Shown here: in pieces, positions 11,572-22,375 of the stretch | Layout: every line of letters begins with the position of its first letter | Numbering within the stretch: the first letter of the stretch is position 1 | Source: Gentiana macrophylla | Taxonomy: Eukaryota > Streptophyta > Magnoliopsida > Gentianales > Gentianaceae | NCBI GenBank assembly: GCA_026214975.1 | Contig: CM047807.1 | Span: 67,249,824 to 67,313,823, forward strand | Length of the DNA stretch: 64,000 nt | Direction: 5' to 3' | The notes under the pieces: generated by a model | The model's database searches: none | The model's input: the letters and a program-made list of their open reading frames with translations, nothing else | Told to the model about the DNA's origin: nothing | Made by a program: the position numbers and the translations under genes

Positions 11572-13076
11572 TTAAGAGAACAAATGCGGGTACCTCTGTC
11601 GCATAGCATCCTCAGCTTCCCATGTCGCCTCCTCGGTGGCATGGTTAGACCATAAGACCTTGACGATGCTAACCTCACGTCCCCTTGTTTTCCGTACCTT
11701 GGTATCTAATATCTGCACCGGTACCTCCTCGTAGGTCAAGGACTGGTCTAGCTCAACCACCTCCGGTTCGATCACGTGAGAAGGATCACTCACGTACTTG
11801 CGCAATTGAGATACATGGAACACGTTATGCACTTTATCCAACGCCGGCGGCAAAGCTAATCGGTATGCCACTTCACCTACGCGGTCCAAGATCTCATATG
11901 GCCCCACGTACTTGGGACTCAACTTCCCCTTTTTGCCAAAACGCATCACTCCTCTGGTTGGTGATACTCGTAGTAATACTTTATCGCCCACGGCGAACTC
12001 AATATCCCGGCGGTGTAAGTCTGCATAACTCTTCTGCCTATCTTGGGCAGCCTTCATCTTTTCTCGGATTATCTGCACGCTTGACCGTATCTTCGATCAT
12101 ATGCGGTCCCAAAACCATCGCCGGACGAATCGTCCCAACAAACCGGACTCTTGCACTTCCTACCATAAAGTGCCTCAAAAGGTGCCATCTTAATACTGGC
12201 ATGGTAGCTGTTGTTGTATGAGAACTCAATAAGATCGAGCTTTTCCTCCCAAGAGCCTTTGAATTCTAACACACATGCCTCAAAGATGTCTTCCAAGGTT
12301 TGTATGGTCCTCTCCATCCGACCATCGGTAGCAGGTGAAAAGATGTACTCATTCGTAGTTCCGTCCCCAAGGTGCTCAGTAGCTCTCGCCAAAACCGAGA
12401 TATGAATCTCGCATCTCTATCGACACGATCTTCTTTGGGTATACCATGTAGTCTCACAATATTCCTCCGGTATGCCATAGCCAACTCCGCCTTACTCCAA
12501 GTGTCTTTCATCGGAATGAAATGCGTTTGCTTTAGTCGATCTATCCACAACGACCCAAATCATATTATTCCCTTTAGGCTCTCGGTAATCCACATACAAA
12601 ATCCATGGAGATGGAATCCCACTTCCACACCGGCACATCCAACGGCTGCAAAGATACCCTCGTGGCCGTCGATGTTCAATCTTGATCTTCTGACAAGTCA
12701 AGCATTTTGACACAAATTCCGCTACTTCGCGTTTCATATTGGGCCACCAAAAGGTTTTCCTGAGATCTTTAGACAGTTTGTCTCCTCCCGGATGAACCGA
12801 ATAAGGCGTACTATGAGCTTCACCCAAGATCCGCCTCTTGAGTTCTTCGTCAGCTGGTACACACCACCGACCCTTAAACCGAATACTACCATCCTCATGT
12901 AACGTAAAATCAGCCGCACCATCTGTACCAATCTTGGCCTTCTTTGCCTCGATTACCTTGTCACCCACTTGTCTCACCCGGATCTCGCCAGATAATTCGG
13001 GTTGCAAGACGAAGTCGCTTTTATCTCCGCCTTTACGGATGACACAAATATCCATGCGGTCCAACTCTTCTCGCAT
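11572..13076 (-). pseudogene. int: Integrase with C-terminal chromodomain (frameshifted)
   Basis: Integrase inserts element cDNA into chromosomes; the chromodomain can direct it to marked chromatin. The H2C2 zinc-binding part is visible near 12780-12680 (HPGGDKLSKDLRKTFWWPN, then CLTCQKIK). The core is recognisable at 12390-12150, including [18 protein letters not shown] with the catalytic Glu. The C-terminal part (12078-11572) has GDKVLLRVSPTRG, GPYEILDRVGEVAYRL and VFHVSQLRKYV, followed by a chromodomain ending LWSNHATEEATWEAEDAM. At least three frame changes (near 12660, 12400 and 12080) break the protein. The stop is at 11572-11574, 122 bp from the PPT. Confidence 0.9.
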
Positions 13077-13189
13077 AATCGATCCGTGCTACCTCCTCGC
13101 ACAAGGAATGAATCGACTTCCGACTCAAAGCGTCCGCCACTACATTGGCCTTCCTTCATGGTATTGAATTTCCATGTCATAATCTTTAA

Positions 13190-13546
13190 TTAACTCCAAC
13201 CAACGCCTCGACGCATATTGAGCTCCTTACGGTGAATATGTACTTCAGTGCTCTTGTGATCTGAAAACACCTTGAAAGTTATTCCATACAAGTAGTGTCG
13301 CCATATCTTCAATGCGAAGACCACAACTGCCAACTCTAAGTCGTGGGTTGGGTAGTTACTCTCATACGGCTTAAGCTGCCTTGATGCATACGCGATCACT
13401 CGCCTCCGTTGCATCAAAGACACAACCAGGCCATTCTTCGATGCATCGGTATAAACCTCGATGTCCTCATTCCCATCCGGCAATGCTAACACCGAGCCGT
13501 AGTCAATCGTTCTTTGAGTAGTTGGAACGCCTCTCACAATTGTCAT
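13190..13546 (-). pseudogene. rh: RNase H domain of the chromovirus
   Basis: Removes RNA from the RNA:DNA hybrid during reverse transcription. The first catalytic Asp is in [13 protein letters not shown], the second region is [24 protein letters not shown], and the third Asp is in KVFSDHKS. Frame is lost after that, near 13240. It follows RT closely, with a frameshift between them (13546-13660). Confidence 0.88.
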
Positions 13547-13589
13547 CCCACTTAAACCGGTTTCTCTTTCGCATCAATGCAAGTCATCG

Positions 13590-14376
13590 GTCTCGCAATC
13601 TTGGAAAAGTCTTTTACAAATCTTGGTAATATCCAACCAAACCCAAGAAGCTTGAATTTCTACAACATTCTTAGGTGTTGGCCATCTAAATCCAACGCCT
13701 CTATCTTGCTCGGGTCAACGGATACACCATCTTTCGAGACGACATGCCCCAAGAATGCCACTCGTTCCAACCAGAATTCACATTTAGACAGTTTCGCATA
13801 CAGTTGTTTTTCCCGTAAAATCTGCAGTACGAGCCTCAGGTGTTCGGTATGTTCTTCCTTAGTCTTAGAGTAGACTAAGATGTCGTCAATGAAAACTACT
13901 ACAAACTTGTCTAAGTAGGGTCTGAATACACGGTTCATCAGATCCATGAAAACTGCTGGAGCGTTGGTCAATCCGAATGGCATGACCGTGAATTCATAAT
14001 GTCCGTACCTAGTACGAAATGCGGTCTTTGGGATATCCGCATCTGCTACCCTGAGCTGGTGATACCCTGACCGAAAATCAATCTTCGAGAAAATACCTGC
14101 CCCCCGTAGTTGATCGAACAAGTCATCGATCCTCGGTAACGGATACTTGTTCTTCACCTGTGACGTTGTTCACCTCCGGTAATCAATACACAGCCGCATA
14201 CTACCATCCTTCTTCTTCACAAACAACACCGGTGCTCCCCACGGTGACACACTCGGTCGGATGTACCCCTTATCGAGCAGTTCCTCCAATTGTATCTTTA
14301 GTTCTGCTAATTCTTTAGGTGCCATACGATAGGTACTTTCGATATCGGTCCGGTCCCGGCACCAACTCCACTGCAA
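13590..14376 (-). pseudogene. rt: Reverse transcriptase of the chromovirus
   Basis: RNA-directed DNA polymerase. Visible in order: [20 protein letters not shown] and [14 protein letters not shown] (fingers), a frame break near 14165, [13 protein letters not shown] with the first catalytic Asp, [12 protein letters not shown], and [11 protein letters not shown] in place of the usual Y/F-x-DD box. The thumb/connection [18 protein letters not shown] is also present. Frame is lost near 13680. RT motifs are otherwise unmutated, suggesting fairly recent loss. Confidence 0.92.
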
Positions 14377-14689
14377 ACTCTACCTCCCTCTAGGGTGGCA
14401 TGCCTGGTATCTCATCAGGGAATACATCCCCAAAATCACGGACTACGTCAATGTCCGCTAGTTTAGGATCCCCCGTGCTTACATCATGTACGTGACACAT
14501 AAACAACGGGTGCCCTTTCTCGACGAGAGATCTCAAAGTCATCACCGAATAATCTTCACATTAGGTTTGTCCACAAATCCCTTTGTAAGATACCCGAACC
14601 CCTTTAGGACCTCTCAAAGTCACCTTCTTCTGCTCACAGTCGATTTTGGCTTTATGCCGGTTCAACCAATCCATACCCAAAATAACGTC

Positions 14690-14990
14690 GAAGTTCTCGA
14701 GAGGAACTCGATCAAGTCAACCGACAAGTTGACTCCCAAAATCACTAATGGTACATCTCTATACAACTTAGAACATGGTACTAACTCTCCGATGGTTGCA
14801 TAAATTTTTGTCAATTACCTCAAATGTAACTAGGCCTAACCTCGAAACATGCGAACTTGCTACAAAGGAACATGATGCATCCGAATCAAAAAGTACATAG
14901 GATAAGAATGAGTTAACCAGAAAATTACCCGTCACTACGTGGTTGCTCGGCTCGGCCTCCTCTCGCCAAAGGCGAATAATCTCCCGGTCT
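14690..14990 (-). pseudogene. pr: Aspartic protease region, active-site Gly changed
   Basis: Retroviral-type protease that would cut Gag-Pol. The minus strand reads SYVLFDSDASCSFVASSHV near 14900, where the family has D-S-G-A-S, so the glycine after the catalytic Asp-Ser is Asp here. Frame is lost near 14770. It lies between the zinc knuckle and RT as expected. Confidence 0.75.
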
Positions 14991-14999
14991 CGATTTTTC

Positions 15000-16152
15000 T
15001 CACCGAATGTCTTTGGCCGACCACGATTGTCGGTTTCTGTTTCCACCGGTGGCGCAGTGCACTGTCGGCTCTGCGTGCGTGAGTACCACTCTGCTGCTTT
15101 GGTTACCCTACCCATGTTCCCCGTGTTGCTCCCTGGATTCCCACCCATATTGCTTCCCGTAACCGATGCCGACCCGGCAGGTGTGGGAGCCGTAAAGCAC
15201 TCATACCGTCTATGTCCAAACTTCCCACAATTGTGACACTGAACCTGCGCAAGCCTGAACAATCGGTACCCGGATGATTTCTCGGCACCGCTTGCAATGA
15301 TAACTTCGTGGCCGACTAAACCCCTGGAGTTACTCTCTCACCGGATGACCACCACCGCCCTCGTAAGGTGGGAATTTTCCGAAAAAGGACGGTCGATCTT
15401 GGTGGGTTTCGGAATTGCTCCACTTTTGTCGCCCCGATTGTCCTCGAGGCGCTCTTCCTCTTGTTAGTAGTATATGCCGCTTTAACCTCTCTCCGAATCC
15501 TCAATGTTGCATGCTACTTCACACATCTCTTTTAAACTCGTGAAGCCTCGCTTGCACCCATACGATCCCGGATCGCTAAATCTAAGTGTTGCTCAAACTT
15601 CACCATCTTGGCCTCTTGATCGGCACTAGCTCGAGATGCATAAAGCGCCAAGTCGACAAACTTCTCGTAGTATTCTTGGACAGTCATATCCCCCTGTCGG
15701 AGATTATCGAACTCGACCCGCAGCTCTTTCCTCTTAGATTCGGGAAAGAATTCACGCCTCAGCTCCTGCTTAAACTCAGTCCAGTTCAGTGGTACCAATA
15801 CCGTTTCCCCTTGCTCATTTACAGTCTGAGCCAACCAATCTTTGTTAGCACCCCACCACAAATCAGCCATGTCAACCAAGTAGAAGGCAGCTTGGTCGAC
15901 CTTTAGTTCCTCTGGACAGCCCAGAGTGGCAAAGATTTTCTCAAACTCCCTAATCCACCGCTCGAGTCCCTTAGGATCTCCCTTACCATCGTACTGACTT
16001 GGCCTCTGTTGACTCACGGCCCTAGTCATGCCGGTGGTCGACCCCTGAGAACGATCCTCTGTCAGCTTGTTGACCGCCTGAATCAGGTCTTGATTCATCT
16101 TAACCAACTGATCAATCAGCTGGTCCCTCTCATTTCCATTCCTAGGAGGCAT
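15000..16152 (-). pseudogene. gag: Chromovirus gag with zinc knuckle
   Basis: Gag capsid/nucleocapsid. The preferred start is the ATG at 16152 (MPPRNGNERDQLIDQLV); an in-frame ATG at 16176 adds eight hydrophobic residues and is less typical. The central Retrotrans_gag domain shows RWIREFEKIFATLGC, FYLVDMADLWW, FKQELRREFFPESK and MTVQEYYEKFVDLALYA. Frame breaks lie near 15535, 15310 and 15262. The zinc knuckle CHNCGKFGHRRYEC (C-x2-C-x4-H-x4-C) is intact near 15240-15200. Confidence 0.88.
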
Positions 16153-16398
16153 AGCTAAAAATACAAAAGTAAACAATCATACATTCAATTATCGCCTATA
16201 TCATGCCACAGAATATTTCACATATACTAACACTCACTGTCCAAAATGAATTGCAACATGCAGCCACATTTCCACATACATCAGAATTCACCGTACCTTC
16301 CCTACATAGACCTCAATACCTACCCCACACATCCTCACTGTGCTTATTTTAGTGAATTTATTCTTAAGGTTCATTTTAGGTGGTGGTCCCGAGTCGAA

Positions 16399-16411
16399 CG
16401 TCTCGATACCA
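16399..16411 (-). promoter_or_regulatory. Primer-binding site, altered initiator-Met type
   Basis: Minus strand TGGTATCGAGACG lies three bases inside the 5' LTR. The usual plant initiator-Met site reads TGGTATCAGAGC, so the copy differs at its CAG. Position supports the PBS call. Confidence 0.75.
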
Positions 16412-16414
16412 CTT

Positions 16415-18226
16415 TGTAACACGGTCGGTTCCCAATCCCGTCGGCGCGGTATTGGTCATCTGTAGTGCCACTCATCACGACACACGATGTCGTGGCGGTA
16501 ACATCCAACATTCCACAACAGAAAGAAAATAAACATTCACCATTCATTATTTTGAGGAAAGTATTAAAGTGAGTACAAATATCTCAAGTAAATGAAATTA
16601 CGCGGAACGTCAAAATCTTTAAAATTGGAAATTTCAAATAATGTAGACGACATGTGATCGCGACTACGTGGCTCTCAAACCTGCGACATCCCAACAACAA
16701 GCAAACATCCAAAGGAATACTCGCTAAGAATGCCTCCCCATAAATGGATCATAGCAGGTCAAACGAAAGTACAAACCGTCAACTACAAAGTTGAGTAAGA
16801 ATAAATCTAGTGTACATAAAGTAAAGCCAACCCATGAAGGATACCCCTCAATTTATGCAGGACCCAACAAATCAATAAAAATTACGACCAACCATAACGG
16901 ACACCATACTTCACAACTAACCACCTAAGGTCCCGAATGTGCACATCCTCAAAAGGTAAAGCCCAGAGAGGAGGATCCTAGAGGTCACCCAATGGTACCA
17001 TACTAGATGGACCATCACGTCTTTCGGGTGCAAGGAAACCTTCCGGGTTCCCGGCTTCGGGTACTACCCTATCCGCCCGACCACATCATCGTCTGCAACT
17101 CCCAAACACGTAGGTCATTGAAGTCGTAAGGAAACCTTCCCGGTTTACGGCTTTGGGAGCTACCCTATCCGGCCCAACCCCTAAGGGTCTACGAACCTCA
17201 ATGCCCAACACCAAGTCCCACAATGATATCAAAGCCTCGACTCATCAAAACCCAACTTACCATACATATTCATAAGACTTATCAACAACCCACAAAGAAA
17301 GGAAAACAACATAGATGGACGCCCCGTGGAAGACCGAACGCCCGTCCCAGGACTCTCATTGGACGCCCGTCCAAAGCGAATGACGCCCGCCCAAAACATC
17401 GAGTTAGATCTCGAATGTAAAACAACCCCTCAGACGCCCGTCCGAGGTAACCCAAACGCCCGCCAAAAACCAACTCAGCAGGACGCCCGTCCAAAATGTC
17501 TGACGCCCGCCCACTTTATCAGAGTTAGATCTCGAATGTAAAACAACCCCTCAGACGCCCGACTAGGATGAAATCAAGGCAGACGTCCGTCCAGGAGGCC
17601 TGGACGCCCGTCCACCTGGGTTTCATCTCGAACCCTAACAATTTTCTACGCGATTCTTAGCCGTTTTTCAACAGAACAAAGAAATAAAGCAACCCTTAAG
17701 CCGTAAAACCCCATACAAAGGTATCATATCGACTGTAGATTTTAACTAACACAAAAACACACTACTAGGAACGTTTAACACACCAAAACCGTGGCACACA
17801 AGCATAGAAGTCCTAAATTAAACTTTTATAGCATCAAGTTAAACTTTTGACAGCATAGAATTATCCTTACCGGAATTGCTGCGTTTTTGATAGCCCTTGC
17901 TAAGCTAGAAACGATCCTCAACGAAGCTCGAATCTATAAAAGAAAACAAATGACATCGATGACGAATTCCTAAACACCAAGGAGAGATTTTTCTCTCCTT
18001 CCTCCTCACAAGCAAGTCGGCGGGCAAGGGAGGGTTTTGAGGCTGAAAAATTTTTTGCTTGGGGAAAATAAGGGAGAAAAGGGGTGAAAAAATCCTTTTA
18101 TTAAGTTATTAAAACTCCTTTTTAATTATTACTAAATCTCTCCGTACAATTAATAAATCCCATAATTTCCCAAATAATTAGATCTTTTACTAATTAATTA
18201 GGAAATCAAAATTTCGGGATATTACA
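16415..18226 (-). repeat. Chromovirus 5' LTR
   Basis: 1812-bp direct repeat of 9573-11433, starting TGTAACACGG and ending GATATTACA beside the TSD. It would drive transcription leftwards into gag. No clear TATA box could be assigned. Confidence 0.95.
17311..17613 (-). repeat. Clustered GGACG-N2-CGTCC motif in LTR, copy 2
   Basis: Same motif cluster as 10478-10816 with fewer perfect cores and several CGCCCGCC variants. The spacing between motifs is shared with the partner LTR. Confidence 0.88.
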
Positions 18227-18231
18227 TCATG
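18227..18231. repeat. Target-site duplication TCATG, right
   Basis: Matches 9568-9572 and closes the chromovirus. Confidence 0.93.
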
Positions 18232-20023
18232 GATCTGAGGTGCATGGCTTGCTGCTCCAATTCTTCAGCCAGCAAATCTGCTGCTTTTTCAAAAGTCTCA
18301 TTTGAGATGCCAATGGACAGCTGAGAGAGTTTGTGCCGGATGTCAGCTGGTTCCGGATCTGTTTGCTGTCATTTGTCTTGATGTTGAGTAACATCTGCAT
18401 TGACTTCCAAATCTTCAAGTATTTGGGTGGATGAGTATGCTGGAGTGGTTCTGGCTGCTATTCCCCTTTGCTCTATGCTGGGGATTTCCTTGACTGGAGT
18501 GGTAGCAGCTGAGCCAGTGTCTAACACAACTGTTGGTTGTGCTGTAGGATCAACAGATATGTGTGGTGGCGAAGGTGCTTTATCTGTTGGTGTTTTCTTG
18601 GCTGATCCTTGTGGATGCAGGAATGTGTTTAATAGTACATTGTCATCAATTGGATCTTTTGGATCATTTCCATCATTAGAATCATCATCATCATCATGGT
18701 GACCATCGTCATCAGCTGATTCATCACTCTCTTTGTCAGGGGAGGAGACAGCTTTGCCTTAGCTGCATCAACCATGTCCCAGAGTGGTGATTCATCAACT
18801 ACACCAACCAGAGTTGTGATCCCAAGAAAGTTGAAGAACCAGACCTCCTCACTAAGCATGTGTTCTGAGTCTTGTAGCTGGGTTCTGGAATCCCCTTCCT
18901 TCCATTCAAGATATTCTACAATTCGATCATCAATAGCATTTGCAGATATTTGTGCAGGTTCTTCTGGAGTTTCCTCATCATTTCCAGTGTTTCCTGCAGC
19001 TTCCTCATTTTGAGGTTGTGCATGCTCACTTTCATTTTCTTCTTCTTCTTCTTGGTGTTCTACCTCAGCATCAGAATCCTCTTCTTCTTCTTCTTCTTCA
19101 TCAATTAGTTTTCCAAAGTTTGTTTTGTCTAGATTACGTTGGACCTTTTGTTTCTTTCTTTGGCTGGTAGTGTGTTTGGTAGGCTTCTTTCTCTTCCCTC
19201 CTTCTTCTTGCTTTTGTTGTTTGACATAAGTGAACATGACTTTGGACTCATGCAATTTGTGAAGTTGGACGGCAGGGACTTTGAGACATTGCATCAAATA
19301 GTGTAACTGAATCCCATATGACTTCTTCACCCAAAATTGGCCTTTCTTCTTCTTTCTTTCTGCTATCCTTTTTTGGGCTGCATTTGCTTCGCCTTGGATT
19401 TGCTCTTTGATTCTCAAGAAGAAGTATTTTGCCCAGTTGAACTGTAAACGGTTGTAGATGATTCCCATCAGCCGCATTCTAGCCTCTATCATGGCATTGT
19501 TGGCTCCTAATTTTCCTTCAATGCTCTTCCCAATTAGGGCACTGAACTCACTGAAAGGTTTCTTTAAAGCGGATATTAGACAATTTACCTTTTTAGACCC
19601 TGGGTTTGCTGTTTTGGCAATGATTACCTAGAAATCATCCAAATTTTGTGGTACCAAGGTCACTTTTGACTGACCCTTACTGGAAAGTTTGAGATGAGTA
19701 TGAATTACTTTTGCCGTAAGGACCACTTCTGTGCCGTTGACAGATGCAACAATCTTGTCTTCCTCCCATTCATCACCTTCTTTTGCAAGGAGCCCATAAA
19801 CAGATTTTGCAGTTTTCCAGAAGGAGATTAGGTTTTCATAGCAGATTTCAGTTATTGGAGGATTTAGAAAGGTCGATAACTTTAGGTCTTTGCATCCGGC
19901 TGTCAGTCGTTTTGCTTCCTCGTCATTTCCGCACAGTTTTAGGTAGTGTTCTTCTTGGAAGAACGATCCAATGGCAATCGATTTTTCATACCCAGTTTGG
20001 GAGTTTGAGGAAGATGAAGCCAT
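18227..20023 (-). pseudogene. Sirevirus extra ORF after pol, N-terminal part
   Basis: Starts at ATG 20023 (MASSSSNSQTGYEK). Together with 9567-8537 it spans about 940 codons. The N-terminal third (FFQEEHYLKLCGNDEEAKRL, FWKTAKSVYGLL, IEARMRLMGIIYNRLQFNW) resembles the conserved part of plant proteins annotated as 'putative plant transposon protein'; this is recalled similarity, not a search. It continues with a basic KKKK segment, a long Glu/Asp-rich stretch near 19115-18990 and a Pro/Thr/Ser linker. Breaks: TAG at 19628-19630, a frameshift near 18740, TGA near 18375. No signal peptide or transmembrane helix is evident. The position matches the envelope-like ORF of sireviruses, but the content looks like a soluble, highly charged protein. 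Confidence 0.72.
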
Positions 20024-20639
20024 TGTTGGAAGTTAATGGAATTTTTGAAAGAGAGCTTTGAATTTGCAATAGAGTTTGTAACTTGCAATAGAGTGTAAAG
20101 ATTTCTTAAAAATCTCTAAGTATGGTTTATATAGTGTAATGTTGGTAGTGTGAACGTGGTTTGAATGTGGAAGGATTTTATGACATAATGGTGTGATTTT
20201 GTGTATATAAATCACGATATTCGAGTGTAATGGGGGAGTGGATTGAGGTAAGTAATGATAAATCCCAGGAATCGAAGCGTTTGTAATTCGAAAATAATAT
20301 GGTTACCTCCATGATTGTAATTTGATCTCCACGTGTGTAATCGTCCACAGATTTATCCTCTATAAATTCTTTATTCTCCGCGTGTATAAAAAATGATTTT
20401 GTTCACACTATAATTTGCCCATGGCTCCAATCTTCATTTCGGTGGAGTGCCTTGGCTGGTCACTTAGCCGATTTAGTAAATTTTTCACTGAGCTCCTTTA
20501 CTTTACCGTTCCTAACAATTAGTGAAGTAACCTTCACCGAGTACCAGTGCCTTACCTGCTACATCTCCTGTAATGGCAAAGGTTTAAATAGCTGATGAAG
20601 TCACTTGGCTGATTACTCCAGTTAGCCGCTCTTTGGTAC
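20024..20639 (-). other. Spacer between pol and extra ORF
   Basis: AT-rich and non-coding. Minus-strand runs CTATATAAACC (near 20128) and TATATACACAAAATC (near 20200) just upstream of the extra ORF could serve a separate transcript; that is speculative. Confidence 0.4.
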
Positions 20640-21356
20640 TTAGTCAATTTCAATCATCCCCAACTCAGTTCTTAACATGCTAAATCTTTCATGACTGAGT
20701 GGTTTAGTGAAGATGTCAGCCAATTGATCTTCAGTGGGAATGTATTTTAGGATGACATCTCCTTTTTCCATACGATCTCTGATAAAATGAAGTCTCACAT
20801 CAATGTGCTTTGTTCTTGAATGCAACACTGGATTTTCAGTGATAGATATGGCACTTGTGTTGTCACACATGATTGGGATAGTCTTTTCCTTCACTCCATA
20901 ATCCCTTAGCTGTTGTCTAATCCAAAGTACTTGTGCACAACAACTGCCTGCTGCTATATATTCTGCTTCAGCTGTTGATGTAGATATGGAGTTTTGCTTT
21001 TTACTGAACCAATAGACTAGCCTGGTGCCTAGCATCTGGCATGTTCTAGAGGTGCTTTATCTATCTATCTTGCATCCAGCATAGTCAGAGTCTGAATATG
21101 ACATCAACTTGAATCCTCCATCTTTTGGATACCAAATTCCAACATTAATAGTGTTTTTCAGGTATTTGATTATTCTTTTGGCTGCTAGAAGATGTGATTC
21201 TTTTGGTTGAGCTTGAAACCTTGCACATACTCCTACAACAAATGCTATATCAGGTCTACTTGCAGTTAGATAGAGTAGGGATCCAATGATTCCACTATAT
21301 ATTTTCTGATCAACATCTTTTCCAGCTCCTTCTTTCCAAGAATGACTCTTGCACAC
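20640..21356 (-). pseudogene. rh: Sirevirus RNase H and RT connection
   Basis: Copia RNase H, the last pol domain. The connection part reads [20 protein letters not shown]. The catalytic series is visible as MSYSDSDYAGCK (first Asp), STSTAEAEYIAAGSC (Glu), PIMCDNTSAISI (Asp) and HIDVRLHFIRD, then EDQLADIFTKPLSHERF and a stop at 20640-20642. A stop or frame break near 21050 separates DSDYAGC from the rest. All catalytic residues are retained. Confidence 0.93.
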
Positions 21357-22194
21357 ATTGGTGTATCTGCTGTGCCACTTGTATCCATACCATACTTGTG
21401 TATTAAGTCTTTTGTATACTTGGCTTGACTGATGAAAATACCATCCTTCATTTGCTTTACTTGAAGACCAAGAAGGTAATTTAATTCTCCCATCATGCTC
21501 ATCTGAAATTTGCTTTTCATCAGGTTTGCAAATTTCTCACACAGCTTTTCATCCTCTGATCCAAAGATGATGTCATCAACATAGATTTGTACTAGCAATG
21601 TTCTTGTTCCTTCCTCTAATTTGAATAGAGTCTTATCTATAGTTCCTTTGTTGAACCCATTCTTGATCAAAAATTGTGACAGTGTTTCATACCAAGCTCT
21701 GGGTGCCTGTTTGAGTCCATAAAGAGCTTTCTTGAGCTTGTATACTTTGTCTTCTTTTCCTTTGAGTTGAAAACCAGGAGGTTGTTCCACATATACTTCT
21801 TCTTGCAAAAGTCCATTCAGAAATGCACTCTTGACATCCATTTGATAGACCTTGAAGTCTTTATGGGCAGCAAAAGTTAGAACGAGTCTGATTGCCTCCA
21901 GTCTTGCCACTGGTGCAAATGTTTCATCATAATCTATTCTTTCTGCTTGAGAGTAGCCTTTTGCAACTAGCCTTGCTTTGTTTCTGACAACTGTTCCTTG
22001 TTCATCCATCTTGTTTCTGAATACCCATTTTGTTCCAATGATGTTGGCGATGTCTCAGTCTCATCAACAAGTTCCTGCACTTCATTTCTTTCAAATTCAT
22101 TTAGCTCTTCTTGCATGGCTGTAATCCAGTCTGCATCTTGGATTGCATCATCTATAGTCTTAGGTTCCACTTGTGATAGAAAACATGTTAGCAT
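21266..22194 (-). pseudogene. rt: Sirevirus reverse transcriptase
   Basis: Copia-type RT. It begins around DAIQDADWITAMQEELNEFERN and changes frame near 22030. It then has [39 protein letters not shown] with the first Asp, [13 protein letters not shown] and YVDDIIFGS, the YxDD active site, followed by [18 protein letters not shown] further frame break near 21330 separates it from the connection domain. Motif spacing is normal and no active-site change is seen. Confidence 0.94.
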
Positions 22195-22375
22195 ATGCTC
22201 CAGTTGTCTTCTGGTTCTAACTCCTATGTGAACGTCTCCAATGACTTGTTTTTCAGGATGATCTCTTAGCCAATTTAGGTCAGGTAGAAGTTGTTCTTCA
22301 CTTGGTGCTTATGCAACTTCAGGTTCTGTATGAGCTTCAAGTTCTGGTGCTTCTTCTGTTGTGATGACTTGTGGC

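Larger units (their letters stand above)
9573..18226 (-). mobile_element. Chromovirus (Ty3/gypsy, Tekay-like), complete but decayed
   Basis: An 8.65-kb element with TGTAAC...GATATTACA LTRs, TCATG TSD, PBS 16399-16411, PPT 11434-11450 and the minus-strand order gag, protease, RT, RNase H, integrase, chromodomain. The chromodomain at the C-terminus of integrase puts it in the chromovirus branch; long LTRs (1.8 kb) suggest the Tekay/Del lineage, which is an inference. All domains are present, but gag and pol are split by many small frameshifts. Confidence 0.93.

Noticed and set aside
11685..12710. Several plus-strand frames across the chromovirus pol
   Set aside because: They are antisense to clear integrase coding sequence on the minus strand.
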